64,000 nt of DNA from positions 54,378,001-54,442,000 of the forward strand of contig CM044320.1 in assembly GCA_024291935.2 (NCBI GenBank). Direction: 5' to 3'. The stretch comes from Okapia johnstoni (lineage: Eukaryota > Chordata > Mammalia > Artiodactyla > Giraffidae). Numbering within the stretch: the first letter of the stretch is position 1; the number at the start of each line of letters is the position of its first letter. The notes under the pieces were generated by a model. That model saw only the letters and a list, made by a program, of their open reading frames with translations. It was not told where the DNA came from and ran no database searches. Position numbers and translations under genes: made by a program. This document shows, piece by piece, positions 22,226 through 34,654 of this stretch.

Positions 22226-22950
22226 GTGGATAGGTCCACAAGACCCTCCCAGGGGTCAGGAGTGGATATATCAGCACCTGGGCAGCTGACATTGCCCCTC
22301 AGGACAGAAGGACAGAAACCAGGGGAGTTGAAGGTGATGGCAGTTCCTCCTTGAGGCTGAAACTAGAAAGACACAGAGGATTGGCTCCACTCACCAAGTT
22401 CTGGGTTCTGGGAGAAAAGAGCTGGGACAGAGAAAACATCTCCCCTTTGAGAAAGCGTTGGAGGGGATGGGCAGAAAGCAGGATGCACAGACAGAATAAA
22501 TAAAGCTGGCAGAAGGAGACTGGGAGAAAAATGGATCCAGCAGGAGGTAGGGCTGGAGTGAGAGAAAGAGCGGGAGAGAGAAAGAGAAGACACAGGATCA
22601 AGGCTTCAGAGAGAAGGCAGGTGGGGCTTTTACCTGCTCCTGAGTCTGCAGGGCCCCAGGTCGGCCCTCCCTGCAGCCCAGGAGGGAAGCTCAGTCCCTC
22701 AGAGCCTGATTCCCAGAGGAGAGGTGGGGATGGAAACTATCAGGGGAAGCTGAAGAAGGGGAGAGGGTTCTGTCTGATGATGGGGAAGAAGGAAGCAGCG
22801 GCTAAGCCTCTCTAATTCCCTGCAGTCAGGCCTGGGGGCTGGAGTCCACACCCCAAGGACAAAACAGATGCCACAAGGCAAAGGAGTCTGGGTTGTATCC
22901 AGGGTCCCTCAGCCAGGCCTGAATGAAGCCAGGTTCAGAAATCTTGTGTT
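22226..22950. other. Region upstream of the second receptor, nothing recognised
   Basis: GC-moderate, AG-rich sequence, where upstream non-coding exons or a promoter of the reverse-strand receptor would be expected. I see no TATA box or exon I can defend, and the small open frames on both strands have no motifs. Confidence 0.35.
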
Positions 22951-22954
22951 CCAG

Positions 22955-23245
22955 CTCCCCAGCCAGTTAAGGTAACAGGATTAGTCAGAATGTTCTCAAG
23001 AAAGAGAAACATGTCCTCCAGCAGGATACGTTGTTATATAATCCTTAGTACAGAGTTTAAACTGAGTTGTTTTGTTGCGTAATCTTTAACTCTGGGCTTA
23101 AAGAAAAAAAAAAACATTTTATGTGACTAAGACTAAGGTATGTATAAAAAAAAGTTTTTGTCCTTTCCTCCTCCTCAAGAGCCCCAAACCCCTTTCTCCT
23201 CCTTGGGGACCCCGGACTTCTTATCAACCTACCTAAGAATTGATT
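22955..23245 (-). mobile_element. Bovine-type ERV LTR fragment (reverse)
   Basis: In reverse complement it aligns by eye with the LTR at 56966-57478: both carry ttcttaggtaggttgataag (here 23220-23239 reversed), tctttaagcccagag, gattacncaacaaaacaa, ctctgtacta and tctgactaat. It covers the U3 side only; the poly(A)/R side is absent. Confidence 0.75.
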
Positions 23246-23247
23246 AT

Positions 23248-23463
23248 CTCAATGGTAGCTCAGCTGGTAAAGAATCCCCCTGCAATGCAGGAAACCTCAG
23301 TTCAATTCCTGGGTCAGGAAGATCCCCTGGAGAAGGAAATGGCAACCCTCTCTTGTATTCTTGCCTGGAGAATCCCCATGGACACAGGAGCCTGGTGGGC
23401 TGCAGTCCATAGGGTCACAAAGAATCAGACACAACTGAGGGACTCAGCACAGCACAGCACAGA
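23248..23463 (+). mobile_element. Bov-tA SINE with (AGCAC)n tail
   Basis: Marks: ggtagctcagctggtaaag, gcaatgcaggaaacctcag, gaagatcccctggagaagg, gcctggagaatccccatgg, then cagcacagcacagcacag. Confidence 0.88.
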
Positions 23464-23559
23464 GTTCTATGAAATCCTCCTAATTTAAGGCAGTCTCTTG
23501 TTTATTTGGTTTTTTTTTTCTATTTTAGGTTGCAGTACATTTATTTATTAAAAATTCAG

Positions 23560-24030
23560 GATTTCCCTAGTGGAGATAAGAATCCGCCTGCCAATGCAGG
23601 GGACATAAGTTCAATCCCTGGTCTGGGAAGATCCCACATGCTGTGGAGCAACTAAGCCTGTGCCCTGTAAATACAGAGCCTGAATGTATTCCAGCTACTG
23701 AAGTCCATGTGCCTAGAGCCTGTGCTCCTCAACAAGAGAAGCCACTGCAAAGAGAAGCCCTCACACCAAAATGAAGAGTAGCCCCTGTCACCACAACTAG
23801 AGAAAGCTAAGCAAACCAACAAAGACCCAGGGCAGCCAAAAAAATATTAAAAATAATTTTTGTAAAAAATAAATAAAAGATAATTATTTATTTTTTTAAA
23901 AAGTCAAGACTTCCTTGGTGGTCCCAGAGCTAAGAGCCTGCCTTGCAATGTTGAAAACTTGATCCCTGGTAGGGGAACTGAGGTCCCACATGCCATGCAG
24001 TGAGGCCAAAATATATTAAAAAAAAAACAT
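23560..24030 (+). mobile_element. Two CHR-type SINEs in tandem orientation
   Basis: 23560-23870 is a long-form element (gttcaatccctggtctggg, ccacaactagagaaagc, cagccaaaaaaatatt). 23905-24030 is a shorter one (acttccttggtggtccc, cttgatccctggtagggg, gtgaggccaaaatat then an A run). Confidence 0.75.
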
Positions 24031-24357
24031 TCAAACAACTTAAGTAGATAGCCCACCCTCAAGGAAGGGAAGCATAATCCCCACTCTTTAAGTGTGGGCT
24101 GTATATAGAGCTTTCTGGAAAGAAGCAGTAAAAACAGTAACTTTACAGAGTAGCCTGAAAAACATCACTTCATGATTCAAGGTCAACATCAGTAGTGTGA
24201 AATCAGGTGATAGTGTGCACCTTTGATCTGATGTGATGTGAAAGGCATGTCACCTCTTGCTTTTCCTCCTAAAACCCGTAATTCCAGTCTCCTCATCAGA
24301 AAATTTCAATACAGGAACAGACTACAAAATATCTCACCAGTACTCCTCAAAGCTGTC
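24031..24357. other. Intergenic, nothing recognised
   Basis: No gene or named repeat seen. Confidence 0.35.
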
Positions 24358-24700
24358 AAGATCATCCAAAACAAGGAACCTCTGAGAAACTGAGACATAA
24401 CAGCTAAATGTACTGTGATATCGTGGAAGAGATAAAAGGACATTAGGCCAAAACTAAAGAAATCTAAATAAAACATGGATCTTAGGTAATAATAATGTAT
24501 CACAGTTAGTTTACCAATTGTGACAAATGTATCATACTAATTTAAGATGTTACTAATACAGGAAACCAGAAGTGGGGTGTATGAGATTGCAATTTTTTGT
24601 CAATCTAAAACTTGGCAATTTTTCTGTCAATTATCTTTGTAATTTTTCTGTCAACCTACAACTATTCTAAAAGAAAATTTTTATTTTTAAAAGTTGACTT
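24358..24700 (+). mobile_element. Fossil L1 3'UTR fragment
   Basis: aaggaacctctgagaaactgag to aatttaagatgttactaatacagg parallels 19920-20130, and the tail with tctgtcaacctacaactattc is typical of old L1 3' ends. Confidence 0.6.
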
Positions 24701-25784
24701 ATTGACATGGAAAAATATTCACAATGCATTATTAGCTGATAAAAAGCAAAGTAAAAAACAGCAAATTGTCCATATAAAATACATATTCAAGTAAATAAAT
24801 AGAGAGAGAGATAGTTAAGGTAGACATACACCAAACTATTAACAACGATACACTTTGGATGAAATGCACTTGGAGTGCATAACTTACATAACTTTTGCTT
24901 GTGATTTTTTTAAGTGTGTTTTTGACCCACTGATGACACAATAATAAAAATTATATATGAAACATTTAAAGAAAAAGATGGAATTTGTTTTAACACATTT
25001 TGGTATTATTAAGTATCTGATTTATTTTCAGCCATTTATGCTCACTTATGCCTTCGGAAATGTTTCTTTTTACTAATAGTTCAATTTTTCAGTCAATAAA
25101 TGAATGTTTCTGATTGTCAGTGCACATTTTTCAAACATGGGTCATAGAAAGGCTATGAATAGAACACTTAGGTTGTTTTCAGATTTACGATGTTGAGCAT
25201 GTCTGCAATTTCCAATTTTAAAAAGTTACCAATAAAAAACAGGAAGGAGGTGTTAGAGAGTCCCATCAATGGACCCAAAAAGGCAGATTTTTTTTTTTTT
25301 TTTTAGTAGCAGCTTCAACATGGAAGCTGTTCAAATGAGATCACATCGCCCCCGTGTGGTCAATCTCCAAATAGCCTTATTATACATGGTCCCCTCCCTG
25401 AGCTGTATGGGTGACAAGATGGTAGAAGGAAGGTGCCTTGAAGATCTTCTACTTGTTCAAACTGCAGTCCACAGAGGAGAAAACTGCGATCTAGAAAAGC
25501 TCATTTAGTTCACCCAAGACCGTTCAGTTGAGAGCAGAGCTGAGCACACCTGACAGGGAGGAGCCAATCCACGCCTCAGGTAGGCCCATGGGTAGGTCAG
25601 GTGATTTCTGCCAAACCAGATTCCCACTCCTGGAATACACCTGCTTGCTGTTCCCCTGCCTGAGAACCTTTCTCCGCTTCTCAAGTTTATGTCCTGTCCT
25701 CCCTTCCACACCAGGCACAGACACACCTTCTCTGAGAAGTCTCTGCTGCTTCTCCCAGAAAAACTACACCCCTCAACAGCCTTC
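24701..25784. other. AT-rich intergenic DNA
   Basis: No gene recognised. It includes a T run at 25290-25304. A 93-codon frame at 25528-25809 and overlapping reverse frames have no motif. Confidence 0.4.
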
Positions 25785-26170
25785 CATGTTGTGTCACCTC
25801 AGAACTTAGTAACTTAAAACAAGAAGCATTTTATAACTCATGGTTTCTGAGTCAGAAACCCGAGTGCGACTTAGCTAGGTGTCTGTGGCTCTCACAAAAC
25901 TGCAGTCAAGATGGCCACCAGGCTCCCCTTGTCCCAAGGCTGCCCTGGAAGAGGGGCTGCTCCCAGCTCACCCCTGAGCTGTTGGCAAGTATCAGGTGCT
26001 CACTGGCTGGGGACACCAATTCCTCACCATCGATGCCAGCTTACTCCATGGGAGCTACCCCCCCTCTGAGTGACTGAGTCAGGGAATGATGGAGAGAGTG
26101 AGAGAGTGAACAAGATGGAAGTCAGAGGCTTTTTGTAATCTAATCTCAAAAGTGACAGCCAATTACTTTT
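25785..26170 (+). mobile_element. Ancient interspersed repeat, related to 13985-14512
   Basis: cttagtaacttaaaacaagaagc, ctgcagtcaagatggccac and gtgacagccaattac belong to the same type of old repeat as the one near 14 kb. The family is unnamed here. Confidence 0.4.
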
Positions 26171-26479
26171 GCTGTGCACAATCAGTTAGAATTTGAGCCC
26201 TTAATTTTAGCTCTAACACATCAAGGTTACAAAAAGACTGTGACAGTGATCTTGCTCACACTCTCCCTCCCTCACTCAGAGGAAAGGCATCTGCCCTGTT
26301 GTGAGCCCCATGTAGCAAGGACCTGATGTGTCCATTTACTCAAGAGGAGGGGAAATGATGACACAAGGACCTGGGCACCAGGAGGTGGGGTGGCTGGGGG
26401 CCAGCTGCAGGGCAGCCTTTCACATGCATGCTGCTCTGCTACAGTGGACATTGCCCGAGCAATGCAGAGTCCAGCCCTG

Positions 26480-26670
26480 GGTTAAGTAATCACTTTACTT
26501 AAATCCTGTCGTCTGCCTAGTAAACCAGGCATCATGATTAATTCTTTGCACTTGAGAAGGCTGAGGCTGAGGCACACAATAGGTATGACTTGCCAAGGTC
26601 CCATTAGTCAGTAATGGAGCCAGGATCCAAACCCAAGCCTCTGACCCCAAGTGCAATGTCTTTTCTACCT
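26480..26670 (-). mobile_element. MIR SINE (reverse)
   Basis: The order aaaccaggcatcatgattaat, tgaggctgaggcacacaa, tgccaaggtcccattagtcag and aaacccaagcctctgac follows reverse MIR. Confidence 0.65.
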
Positions 26671-26689
26671 TAGCTGCCTGCCCTGACCA

Positions 26690-26862
26690 CTCTCCAAGTC
26701 AGGCTCTTGGCTTCACCGCTCACAAGCTGTGTGACTCTGGCCTCTCAGAGACTAGGTTTTCTCATCTGTAAAACAAAGACCTACCTCACAGGATTGTCAT
26801 GAGAATTAAATAACAATACACAGTGTCCGGTACATAATACAAATCAGCATTTGGCCACATGA
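26690..26862 (+). mobile_element. MIR SINE
   Basis: acaagctgtgtgactctgg, ttctcatctgtaaaacaaag and ctcacaggattgtcatgagaa match the MIR core and 3' region. Confidence 0.85.
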
Positions 26863-27325
26863 ATCAGGGGAGATAGAGAAAGTGAGTGAGTTCACCACCT
26901 CCATTTCCACCCTACTCTGGAAAGACAATAAAATCAAAACAAAAAAAGCTGCCCAAAAGATACCGAGAAGGAAGAAAGTATGGGACTGAAGGAAAAGTGC
27001 CTTGGAAGTTACCACTTTGAGTGGAGGGGTGTAGGAGGTCCTCTGCTCCAGCCTGGAAGGCAGGAAGCAGGCTTTCTTCATCATGTCCTGTGACCTTTCT
27101 CAGAACAACATTTTTTTATTCAGGTGAAAATAGAAATAGGTTGGTTGCAGTATCTGTAGTGTGTGTGGATGGAAGGACATGAAGAGAGTCAAGGAGAGAG
27201 AAAAAGAACTGAAGAATAATGTGAAACAGAGAAATGGGATCCATGACTGTCAGTCAACCCCACAAAGATCCGAAGATGAAACTGGTCTCAAGTTGCAGCT
27301 GAAAACATTAGGTTAGACCCAGAAA
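26863..27325. other. Intergenic, nothing recognised
   Basis: No gene or clear repeat seen. Confidence 0.35.
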
Positions 27326-27327
27326 GA

Positions 27328-27538
27328 GGCTTCCCTGCTGTGTCAGAAGGTAAAGAAGCCGCCTGCAATGCAGGAGACCCCAGTTCGATCCCTGGGTAGG
27401 GAAGATCCCCTGGAGAAGAGAATGACAACCCACTCCAGTATTCTTGCCTGGAGAATCCCATGGACAGAGGAGCCTGGTGGGCTACAGTCCATGGGGTCGC
27501 AAAGAATCAGACATGACTGAGCGACTTAACACACTGGT
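27328..27538 (+). mobile_element. Bov-tA SINE
   Basis: Near-full-length: aggcttccctgctgtgtcag, gcaatgcaggagaccccag, actccagtattcttgcctgg, tacagtccatggggtcgc, catgactgagcgacttaac. Confidence 0.9.
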
Positions 27539-28080
27539 CTAGACCCAGGAAACTAGAACTATAGTGGCCTCCACCCTAGAGATCATGAAAAATCACCTAA
27601 GTCTAGGAAATCCATGTACCCTGAAGCCCAGACCTTCTTGAATTTCTGGGGCTGAACTTTGACTTTGTGGGGAAAATGGGGAAGGGAAGGTCTCACAGAA
27701 CTAAGAGTTCCTGAGAGAGAGCTTGGGGCAGGAGATGGCTCTTCAACCCCCTGAGATCCTCTTCAGCTCCACAAGTCTAAGCAGTGTCTTGCATACATCC
27801 ACATGCAGCTTAATGATTAATAGGTACTTTCTCCTCTGGGTTGCTGTGTAAGTTTTAACTAGTTCCCCAGGGTCACCCAAAGCTCCCTCAGGCTGGGTCC
27901 CCAGTCCCGCAACCCCCAGAGCTTCAGCAACAATAATGACCTAAACTGAGAAAATGAGACCTTCTCCACAAGTACAATGGTAATCACACCCACAATAACG
28001 CCACAGTTGTTTTTGTCCCTCAACATTAAAAAAAGAAAGAACACAGGGAACTATACCCAGTATTTTGTAATACCCTATAA
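27539..28080. other. Intergenic, nothing recognised
   Basis: No gene or clear repeat seen between the two SINEs. Confidence 0.35.
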
Positions 28081-28084
28081 GGGA

Positions 28085-28380
28085 AGAGAATCTGAAAAAG
28101 AATACACCTACAGTGCAGGAGACCTGGGTTCAAACCCTGGTAGGGGAGATCCTCTGGAGAAAGGAATGGCTTACCTACTCCAGTATTCTTGCCTGGAGAA
28201 TTCTATGGACAGAGGAGCCTACAGGGCTACAGTCCATGGGGTCCCAAAGAGTCGGACATGACTGAGCAACTAAGCACTAAGCACCTATGTATATAACCGC
28301 ATCACTGTGCTGTACAACTGAAACTAGCATGATATTGTAAATCAACTATACTTCAATTTTTAAAATAAATAAGTAAAAAG
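28085..28380 (+). mobile_element. Bov-tA SINE followed by an L1 3'-end fragment
   Basis: SINE 28085-28288 (gtgcaggagacctgggttc, ctactccagtattcttgcc, gtcggacatgactgagcaac). 28290-28380 (ctgtgctgtacaactgaaac, attgtaaatcaactatac) is a ruminant L1 3' end. Confidence 0.8.
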
Positions 28381-28404
28381 AAAATTAATAGTTTACGGCC
28401 TAGA

Positions 28405-28625
28405 AATGAACAGAGTGCTTCAGCAATTTCACGATCTCATTTGGTCCTCACCTCAAACCTAGAGATAGGCCTCACGGGCATTACTGCTGTGTTTTACTGA
28501 CAGGAAAACTAAGGAGCCACATGACTGCAAAGTCACTTGGCCGACAAGGGTGGAGCTGAGACTTGAAACCTAGAAGTCACACCCCAGGTTCCCAGTCCAG
28601 GACATCCTAATATACCACCCTATTA
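28405..28625 (-). mobile_element. MIR SINE (reverse)
   Basis: tcatttggtcctcacctcaaac, ttttactgacaggaaaactaag and caaagtcacttggccgacaag are in reverse MIR order. Confidence 0.65.
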
Positions 28626-29510
28626 CACCATCCTGCCTATCTCAGAGAACCCCCTCCTACCAGCTCTGTCCCCACATCTGTGACTTGTTCTCTGCAAGTC
28701 CAGCTCCTTCCAATATCAAGAGGCCACAGTGTTCTACACAGCAACCGAGGAATAGCTGACCTCCTCTAAGAATCCCCTTATCTTCTCACATCCTACCCCC
28801 TCACCACCCAGCAGGCATCTGGAGCAAGAACACAGGCACCCTTTGGGGATGGGGGGCATTAGTTCCTGCCCACAGTCCTTACTATGCTTCTATAACTTCA
28901 TCCACCACTCTGCCTAAGAACTTCCAGAGCTAAGGGGAGACTTGCTCTTTACATATTAATTCGGTGTTTTGTTTCTTGTTGCACAGCATAAACAGCTTAC
29001 CAAGACATATCAAACAAACCCCCCCAAAAAAGAGCTAAAATTAAAAGTAGGAGCAATGGCAATAAAGAGAAAAAAATGAAATTTTAAAACAGAAAAAGAG
29101 AGGAAGGGATATAAAATAGAGTCAGGAATGAAACTAAAAAATGCAGACTATAAGACTCATGCCCTCCCTAAGGGTGGGTCACAAGTTTGGCTCAAAACTG
29201 TTTAGCAGTCAACCCAAAAAGGAAAGTCTGGTTAGTTCCAGAATCTACAATGTCCGTGAGATAAAACAGAGACAGACTGCTTGGGGCACCACAACTATTC
29301 CTGGAGCTAAGACCAGACAGAAGTTTCTCCGAAGGATACCCCTAGAGAGATGACTGTAGTTCACGTCCCTGCGGTTGCTTTAAAAGTGAGTTTGTTGGTA
29401 TGGCTTCTAACAGCTCAATACAGGGAATACCATGGCACCAAAGGGCATTGGCCATGGTGGGAGTGACTGGGTGCACCATGTACCCTGCTCTGTCCTAATG
29501 GAGCTCGATG
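28626..29510. other. Intergenic, nothing recognised
   Basis: No gene recognised. A 70-codon frame at 29141-29353 has no domain, and its neighbourhood could be an old unnamed repeat. Confidence 0.35.
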
Positions 29511-29514
29511 TTGG

Positions 29515-29728
29515 GCAGGATTTCTCAATCTTGATGTGCCTGACATTTGGGGCCAGGTCATTCTTTGTTGTGAATGATTGTCATTGCCTTGTAGGATAGT
29601 TGGCAGCATCCTTGGCCTCTGTCCACTAGATGCCAGTAGCACCCTTCCCCCCAGCTGTGACAAACAGTGTCTCCAGAGGTAGGCAAATATCAACTGGCCC
29701 CAGTTGAGAACCACTGATCCAAGGGTAG
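29515..29728 (-). mobile_element. Short hAT-Charlie-type DNA transposon (MER family)
   Basis: A ~210-bp non-autonomous element in reverse: aggatttctcaatcttgatg at one end, agttgagaaccactgatcc at the other, with gacatttggggccagg, cactagatgccagtagcac and gtctccagaggtagg inside. The ends are imperfect inverted repeats typical of such MERs. Confidence 0.7.
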
Positions 29729-29734
29729 AAATCA

Positions 29735-29955
29735 CTGCTTCTGTTTTCTTTTTTTTTTTTAATTTGTATATTTTGCTGTGTCTTAGTTGCAACACAACAG
29801 CACCTTCCATTATGGCACTTGGACTCTAGTTGTGGCATGAGTTTAGTCATTCCACAGCATGTGGGATCTTAGTTCCCCAACCAGGGATTGCACCTGTGGA
29901 CCCCTGCATCTCAAGGCAGGTTCTTAACCACTGGACCACCAGAGAAGTCCCTTCT
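29735..29955 (-). mobile_element. CHR-type SINE (reverse)
   Basis: Poly-T start, gcatgtgggatcttagttcc, caaccagggattgcacctg and ccactggaccaccagagaag are reverse CHR marks. Confidence 0.8.
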
Positions 29956-30194
29956 ATTTTCTTTTTAACGTGGGGGAGCAAAGAGGAACCTGCTTTTTTT
30001 TCCCCCCTGTTTTTTTTTTTTTATCCATTGGAGGTAATTGCTTACCTAGATAATCTTTCGGCTTTTTAATTTTTGAATTAAATATTTTTACATTGGGTGT
30101 AAACCAAACTCATGAGATGCTTAAGTTGATTTAATCACATTATTCTTGTAATATATATGCCAAATACATACATACATATATACATGAATATGTA
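29956..30194. other. AT-rich spacer
   Basis: T runs and a TA-rich tract (30150-30195). No gene. Confidence 0.4.
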
Positions 30195-31640
30195 TATCTT
30201 TTAAAACTTTTTATTTTGTATTGAGGTATAGCCGATTAACAATGTTATGACAGTTTCAGGTGAACAACCAAGGGACTCAGCCATACATATACATGTATCC
30301 ATTCTCCCCCAAACTGCCCTCCCATCCAGTTTGCCACATAACATTGAGCAGAGTTCCCTGCGCTATACAGTATGTCTTTGTTGGTTACCCATTTTAAATA
30401 TAGCAGTGTGTACATATCCATCAGGAACTCCCTAACCATCCCTTCCTTCCCCTCTCCCTTCCTCCCAGCAACCATAAATTCATTCTAAGTCTGTAAGTCT
30501 AAATCCGTGAGTCCACTTCTGTTTTGTAAGTTCATTTGTATCATTTCTTTTTAGACGCCACATATAAGGGACGTCAAGAGGAAACTGCTTTTATTTTTAT
30601 TATTTTTTACAGTTTTATTGAGGTCTAATTTATGGACCATAAAATCCACCCATTTAAAATATAAAGTTCTGGGAATTCCCTGAACTTCCCAACGTGGGGG
30701 GCCTGCCCAATTCAAGGGGCCCAGGTTTGATCCCTGGTCAGGGAAGTAAAAGCCCAAATGCCACAGAGCACAGCCAAATAAAATAAATAAATAAAGAATT
30801 TTAAATATATAATTTAAAAAAATAAAGTACACAATCCAATGGGTTTTAGTATATTCACAGCATTGTTCGACCACCACACACATCACTTCAAAAAGTTACT
30901 CTGCACCCCTTCGCCATCACTTCCCATTCTTCCCTCCTCCCAGTATCTCTTGAACAGATTTGCTTCTTTTAGATATTTCATATAAATAGAACCATGGAGC
31001 AGGCGACGTTTTGTGTCTGGCCTCTTTCACTTAACATGTTTTCAAGGTTCATCCATGTTGTGGCATGAATCAATACTGATATCTTTTTGCGGCCAAATAA
31101 TATTCCATTGTATGGATATGTCACATTTTATTTATCCAGGCCTCAGTTTAAGAGTACTTGGGTTCTTCACATTTTGGGGATACTATGAATAACTTTGCTA
31201 CAAACTCTCACATACAAAAAAATTTTTTTAATTATAGTTGATTTACATTGTTAGGTTCAGGTGTACAACAAAGTGATTCAGTTATACAGACACATTTATC
31301 TATTTTTTTCAGATTATTTTCCCTTTTCTACTATTGTAAAATACTGAGTATAGTTCCCTGGTATACAACGTTTTGAGAGGATATATGTTTCCATTTCTCT
31401 TTGGTGTATACACAGGCGTGAACTGTTGATATGGAGCTCTATGTTGTTTTATTATTGCTGTTACTTTAAAAAGGAAAATGTATTTGTTTATATTCACTTT
31501 TTTAGATCCTATGTATAAGTGATAACATGATATTTGCCTTTCTCTGACTTACTTCACTTAGTATGATGATCTCCAAGGTCCATCCATGTTGGGCAGCTAC
31601 AATCTTAAAACATTGTCGCTGATTATTTGATCAATCCCCT
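30195..31640 (-). mobile_element. L1 3'-end copies (reverse), with a CHR SINE inserted at 30668-30795
   Basis: 30195-30590 is a ruminant L1 3' end (ttttgtattgaggtatagcc, cccatccagtttgccac, attttaaatatagcagtgtg). 30598-31215 is an older L1 (catttcatataaatagaacc, ttcaaggttcatccatgttg, aatattccattgtatgg). 31218-31640 is a third 3' end (gttcaggtgtacaacaaagtg). A forward CHR SINE (gggaattccctgaacttccc, ggtttgatccctggtcagg, A-rich tail) splits the middle copy. Confidence 0.7.
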
Positions 31641-33130
31641 GATGATAGGGCTTTCCTCACTGACAATAAAGACAAGCCTGGTGAGTGGGGCTTCTCAGGG
31701 TTCTTCCAGAAAGGTCAAATAGTGACAGCTGTCTGGGGATCTGCTCTTTGGGGAGTGCTTCAGGAGCTAGGCAGGACTGGAGTTGCTTGGGTGAGGAGTG
31801 AGGTCACGAGTTTTTGTGATATTAGTAATATAGTCCATTAGACTGACATTCATGATTCCCCGTTGTTTTTAGTGCCTTTCTTGAAAGGGGAAATGCAGTT
31901 TTCACAGTTTCAAAACATTCGGAACCATGAGTTAACCTCGTAGAAATGTCATGACTGACTGCACATCCTATCTATAGCCCACATGTGGCAGGCAAGGCCA
32001 CGCAGAGGGTGAGAGAGGATCAGTCTTCTTCCATTTCTCAGACTATGGGTGTATCACAAAATGAAGAAATGCCAGAACCGAGTTACTAAAACATTGGTGC
32101 ATTTTTTATGTTTATTTTTAACCAACCTAAACTTTGAATATCATCAATAAATGCAAAGACAGTGTGACATTATTAGGCAATAATAGCAAAGTCCTATACT
32201 GGACGTCTTTCATGAATACAAAGCCTGGGCCATATAACTTCCCTGGTTCCCTGAGTGATAATAAGACCCTTCCTTTCTGCCCTACTGTGGATTTCTCTGC
32301 TCCCTATGGGAGGAAGGGAGTGAAAATTCAAATAAGTCAACCTCAAGTTCTCTCTTACCAGGAAAGCAGCAGCATCTCAGTAGATCAAAGTGGTGCCTGC
32401 TCCAAGCAAATTCAAGGTCAGAAGAAGGTCATCCTCCCCCATCCATGGCCATGTCTCAGCCCCTGCCAGCATTCTCCTGCCTCTCCAGGCTTCCCTAGGG
32501 GAAAAAAGTCACTCCTATTGCTATAACGGTGATTTACACGATTCCTTTTCTGTCTGGCCTGGGCACTCTGCACAGAGCAGTATAGGATAAAAAGACTCGA
32601 TGTGCTGCCTTAACTCATTCCTTGTATCACACAAGCGAAGGAGCCCTTAAAACCCAAGAGTTAAGCAGAAAAAGGTTTCTTGTGGAGCTTTCCTCTTTCT
32701 CCACCCATGTTCAAGCTTCAGATTTTAGCTTTTTAGCCAAAAGTTAATAAAAGTTTTCCTCTACCAGATTTTACCAGATCCAAAATGGGGAGGAGTTCTC
32801 TGATTCCATGAATGGAGTATGCTGTAGGTAATTTTTTCACAAGTTACTAAAAAGCAAGCACACCTCACCATACCAAGGACTAATTTTTCTCTCAAGTCAA
32901 TAAAACCTGATTTCATATTAAGAAGGCATATACTCCCCCTAAGGTTCAGATTTGGATTCTATTCCTAGCAAAATGCTAATCTATGCTAGGCGCACAGGAC
33001 TTTTTACCAAGCCTTAATGAGCTTTGCTGGATCACACAGCTCTCCTAGGTCAGGTGCCAGCTTCAAGTTCCCATCCTCAACACTCTCCCCTGAGAGAAGA
33101 AAAAGGGAGAGCTCAGTAAAAAGAACTACC
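31641..33130. other. Intergenic, nothing recognised
   Basis: No gene or repeat I can name. A 130-codon frame at 32134-32526 on + has no motif, no obvious splice context and no family resemblance, so I do not call it a gene. Confidence 0.4.
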
Positions 33131-33132
33131 TG

Positions 33133-33250
33133 GGGAAATTCCCTGGCAGTTTAGTGGTAGGTCTCTGTGCTGACAGTGCAGGGGGCACTAGTTCAATCCC
33201 TCGTCAGAGAACTAGGATCCTGCAGTGCTCGCAGCATGGTCGAAAATAAA
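33133..33250 (+). mobile_element. CHR-type SINE
   Basis: aattccctggcagtttagtgg, gcactagttcaatccctcg, tcagagaactaggatcctg. Confidence 0.75.
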
Positions 33251-33279
33251 CAAACAATCTGGCTTTGACTGAAGCTTTA

Positions 33280-33545
33280 CTCTGATCTTCCACATCTTGA
33301 TATTTACGAAGCAGGATAATAACAGGCACACGGTGATATCTTACCTTGGGGTGATGCAAGTGGTTTACCAAGCGCTCTCGCTTGCATTTCTTCGTTTGAA
33401 AAATACGTCATGACATATTTGTCCCATGGAAAAAACGAAGAAACTAAGGTTCAGATAAATGACAGGCTACGTAGCCTGCACATGGTAGAATGGTAACTAA
33501 ATGCAGAATTTCAGCCTCACAGTCCAGTGCTTTTTATATAACATG
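33280..33545 (-). mobile_element. Probable MIR-type SINE (reverse)
   Basis: A fragment with aaacgaagaaactaaggttcag and a preceding caagtggtttaccaagcgctc resembles reverse MIR but is weak. Confidence 0.4.
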
Positions 33546-33649
33546 TCGTTGTTTATAGAGTGTTACTTCTTTAACATTGTTGTGTCTGTTTTGGATGTGT
33601 GCCTTCATCTTTTTATGCAAGTTGTAAAAAATAAGCATATATGTTACTA

Positions 33650-33785
33650 TCTTGGGACTTCCCTGGTGGTCCAGTGGTTAAGACACTGCACTTCTACTGT
33701 GAGGGTCGAGAGATCAATCCCTGGCTGGGGAACCGAGATCCTGCGTGCCGTAAGGTGTGGCCAGAAAAATTAAATTTAATTTAAA
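33650..33785 (+). mobile_element. CHR-type SINE
   Basis: gggacttccctggtggtcc, cagtggttaagacactgcac, agatcaatccctggctgggg and gtgtggccagaaaaatt are well preserved. Confidence 0.88.
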
Positions 33786-34654
33786 ATAAAAAATAAACAA
33801 TATTATCTCAAGATGAGGACAACCGCAAAGGGGAAAAAAAAAGGAGAGCTCAGTACTTCTTAACAAATATAGTTGGCATACTAACTCATATCTGATGGTT
33901 TCCAGTATTTTTGCCATGAAATACTAAAGCATCATATTGGAACATGAGAGAGTGCACACAGAAGTTGAGCAACAAATATGTGTAATGAGAAGGGCACACT
34001 GGGTTGCTGGAGGGCACACGCTCTCCTTGTCACTCTCCCCGTGCTTCTTGAGAGTTCCTTGTGACCAGAGGACATCTAAGTGAAAGTCTGCCAACTGCAC
34101 TATAAAGCTGGGCATTCTAGCAGAGCCACACCTTCTAAAGGTGAAAGTACTGCTAAGAATTCCCAAGAATGATGTTTGCACTACACATTCTAACCCCTAC
34201 TCCAACTCTGAGCCTCGCCTCATTCCTGAAGCTAAGGGCCCAGCCCCAGTCCCTGCCCTAACACCAGGAATTGTCTCATCTGATCCTCTGGCCTTGACTC
34301 ATGCTCACTGACCAGGCCTCTGTCTGTCTCACCTACTAGTTCCATCCAGGTTCACCTCCTGCCTCACTGACTCGGTTTGATCCTTGCTGGACTCCGTTTG
34401 GGTTTAATTAGCCATGCCCAGCCCCAGGCCCCAGGCAGCTTCTGTTTGACCCTGCTGTGAGGTGCTAAGTCTGTACATCTGCCCATCTAGGCACCCCTTA
34501 AATGGAGGCCTTGCCGCCACTCCTTCCTGAAATCAAGCTCTGGAATGTCCAGGCCTCCCCAGAGAGCACTGCCTCTTGGAGGAACCAAGGGGACCAAGGA
34601 CCCTGAACTCACAAGCTCTCCCTTTTCAGCCAATAAAGTGATTTCTTAAGACAG
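33786..34654. other. Intergenic, unassigned
   Basis: 34200-34650 ends in ttcagccaataaagtgatttc, which looks like a transcript or LTR 3' end, but I could not identify an LTR or processed pseudogene. No gene called. Confidence 0.35.

Noticed and set aside
32134..32526. 130-codon forward frame
   Set aside because: No motif, family resemblance or splice context; length alone is not enough in this composition.
34200..34650. Possible processed pseudogene or LTR ending ttcagccaataaagtgatttc
   Set aside because: It has an AATAAA near the end but no A tail, target duplication or recognisable coding sequence, so it was left unassigned.
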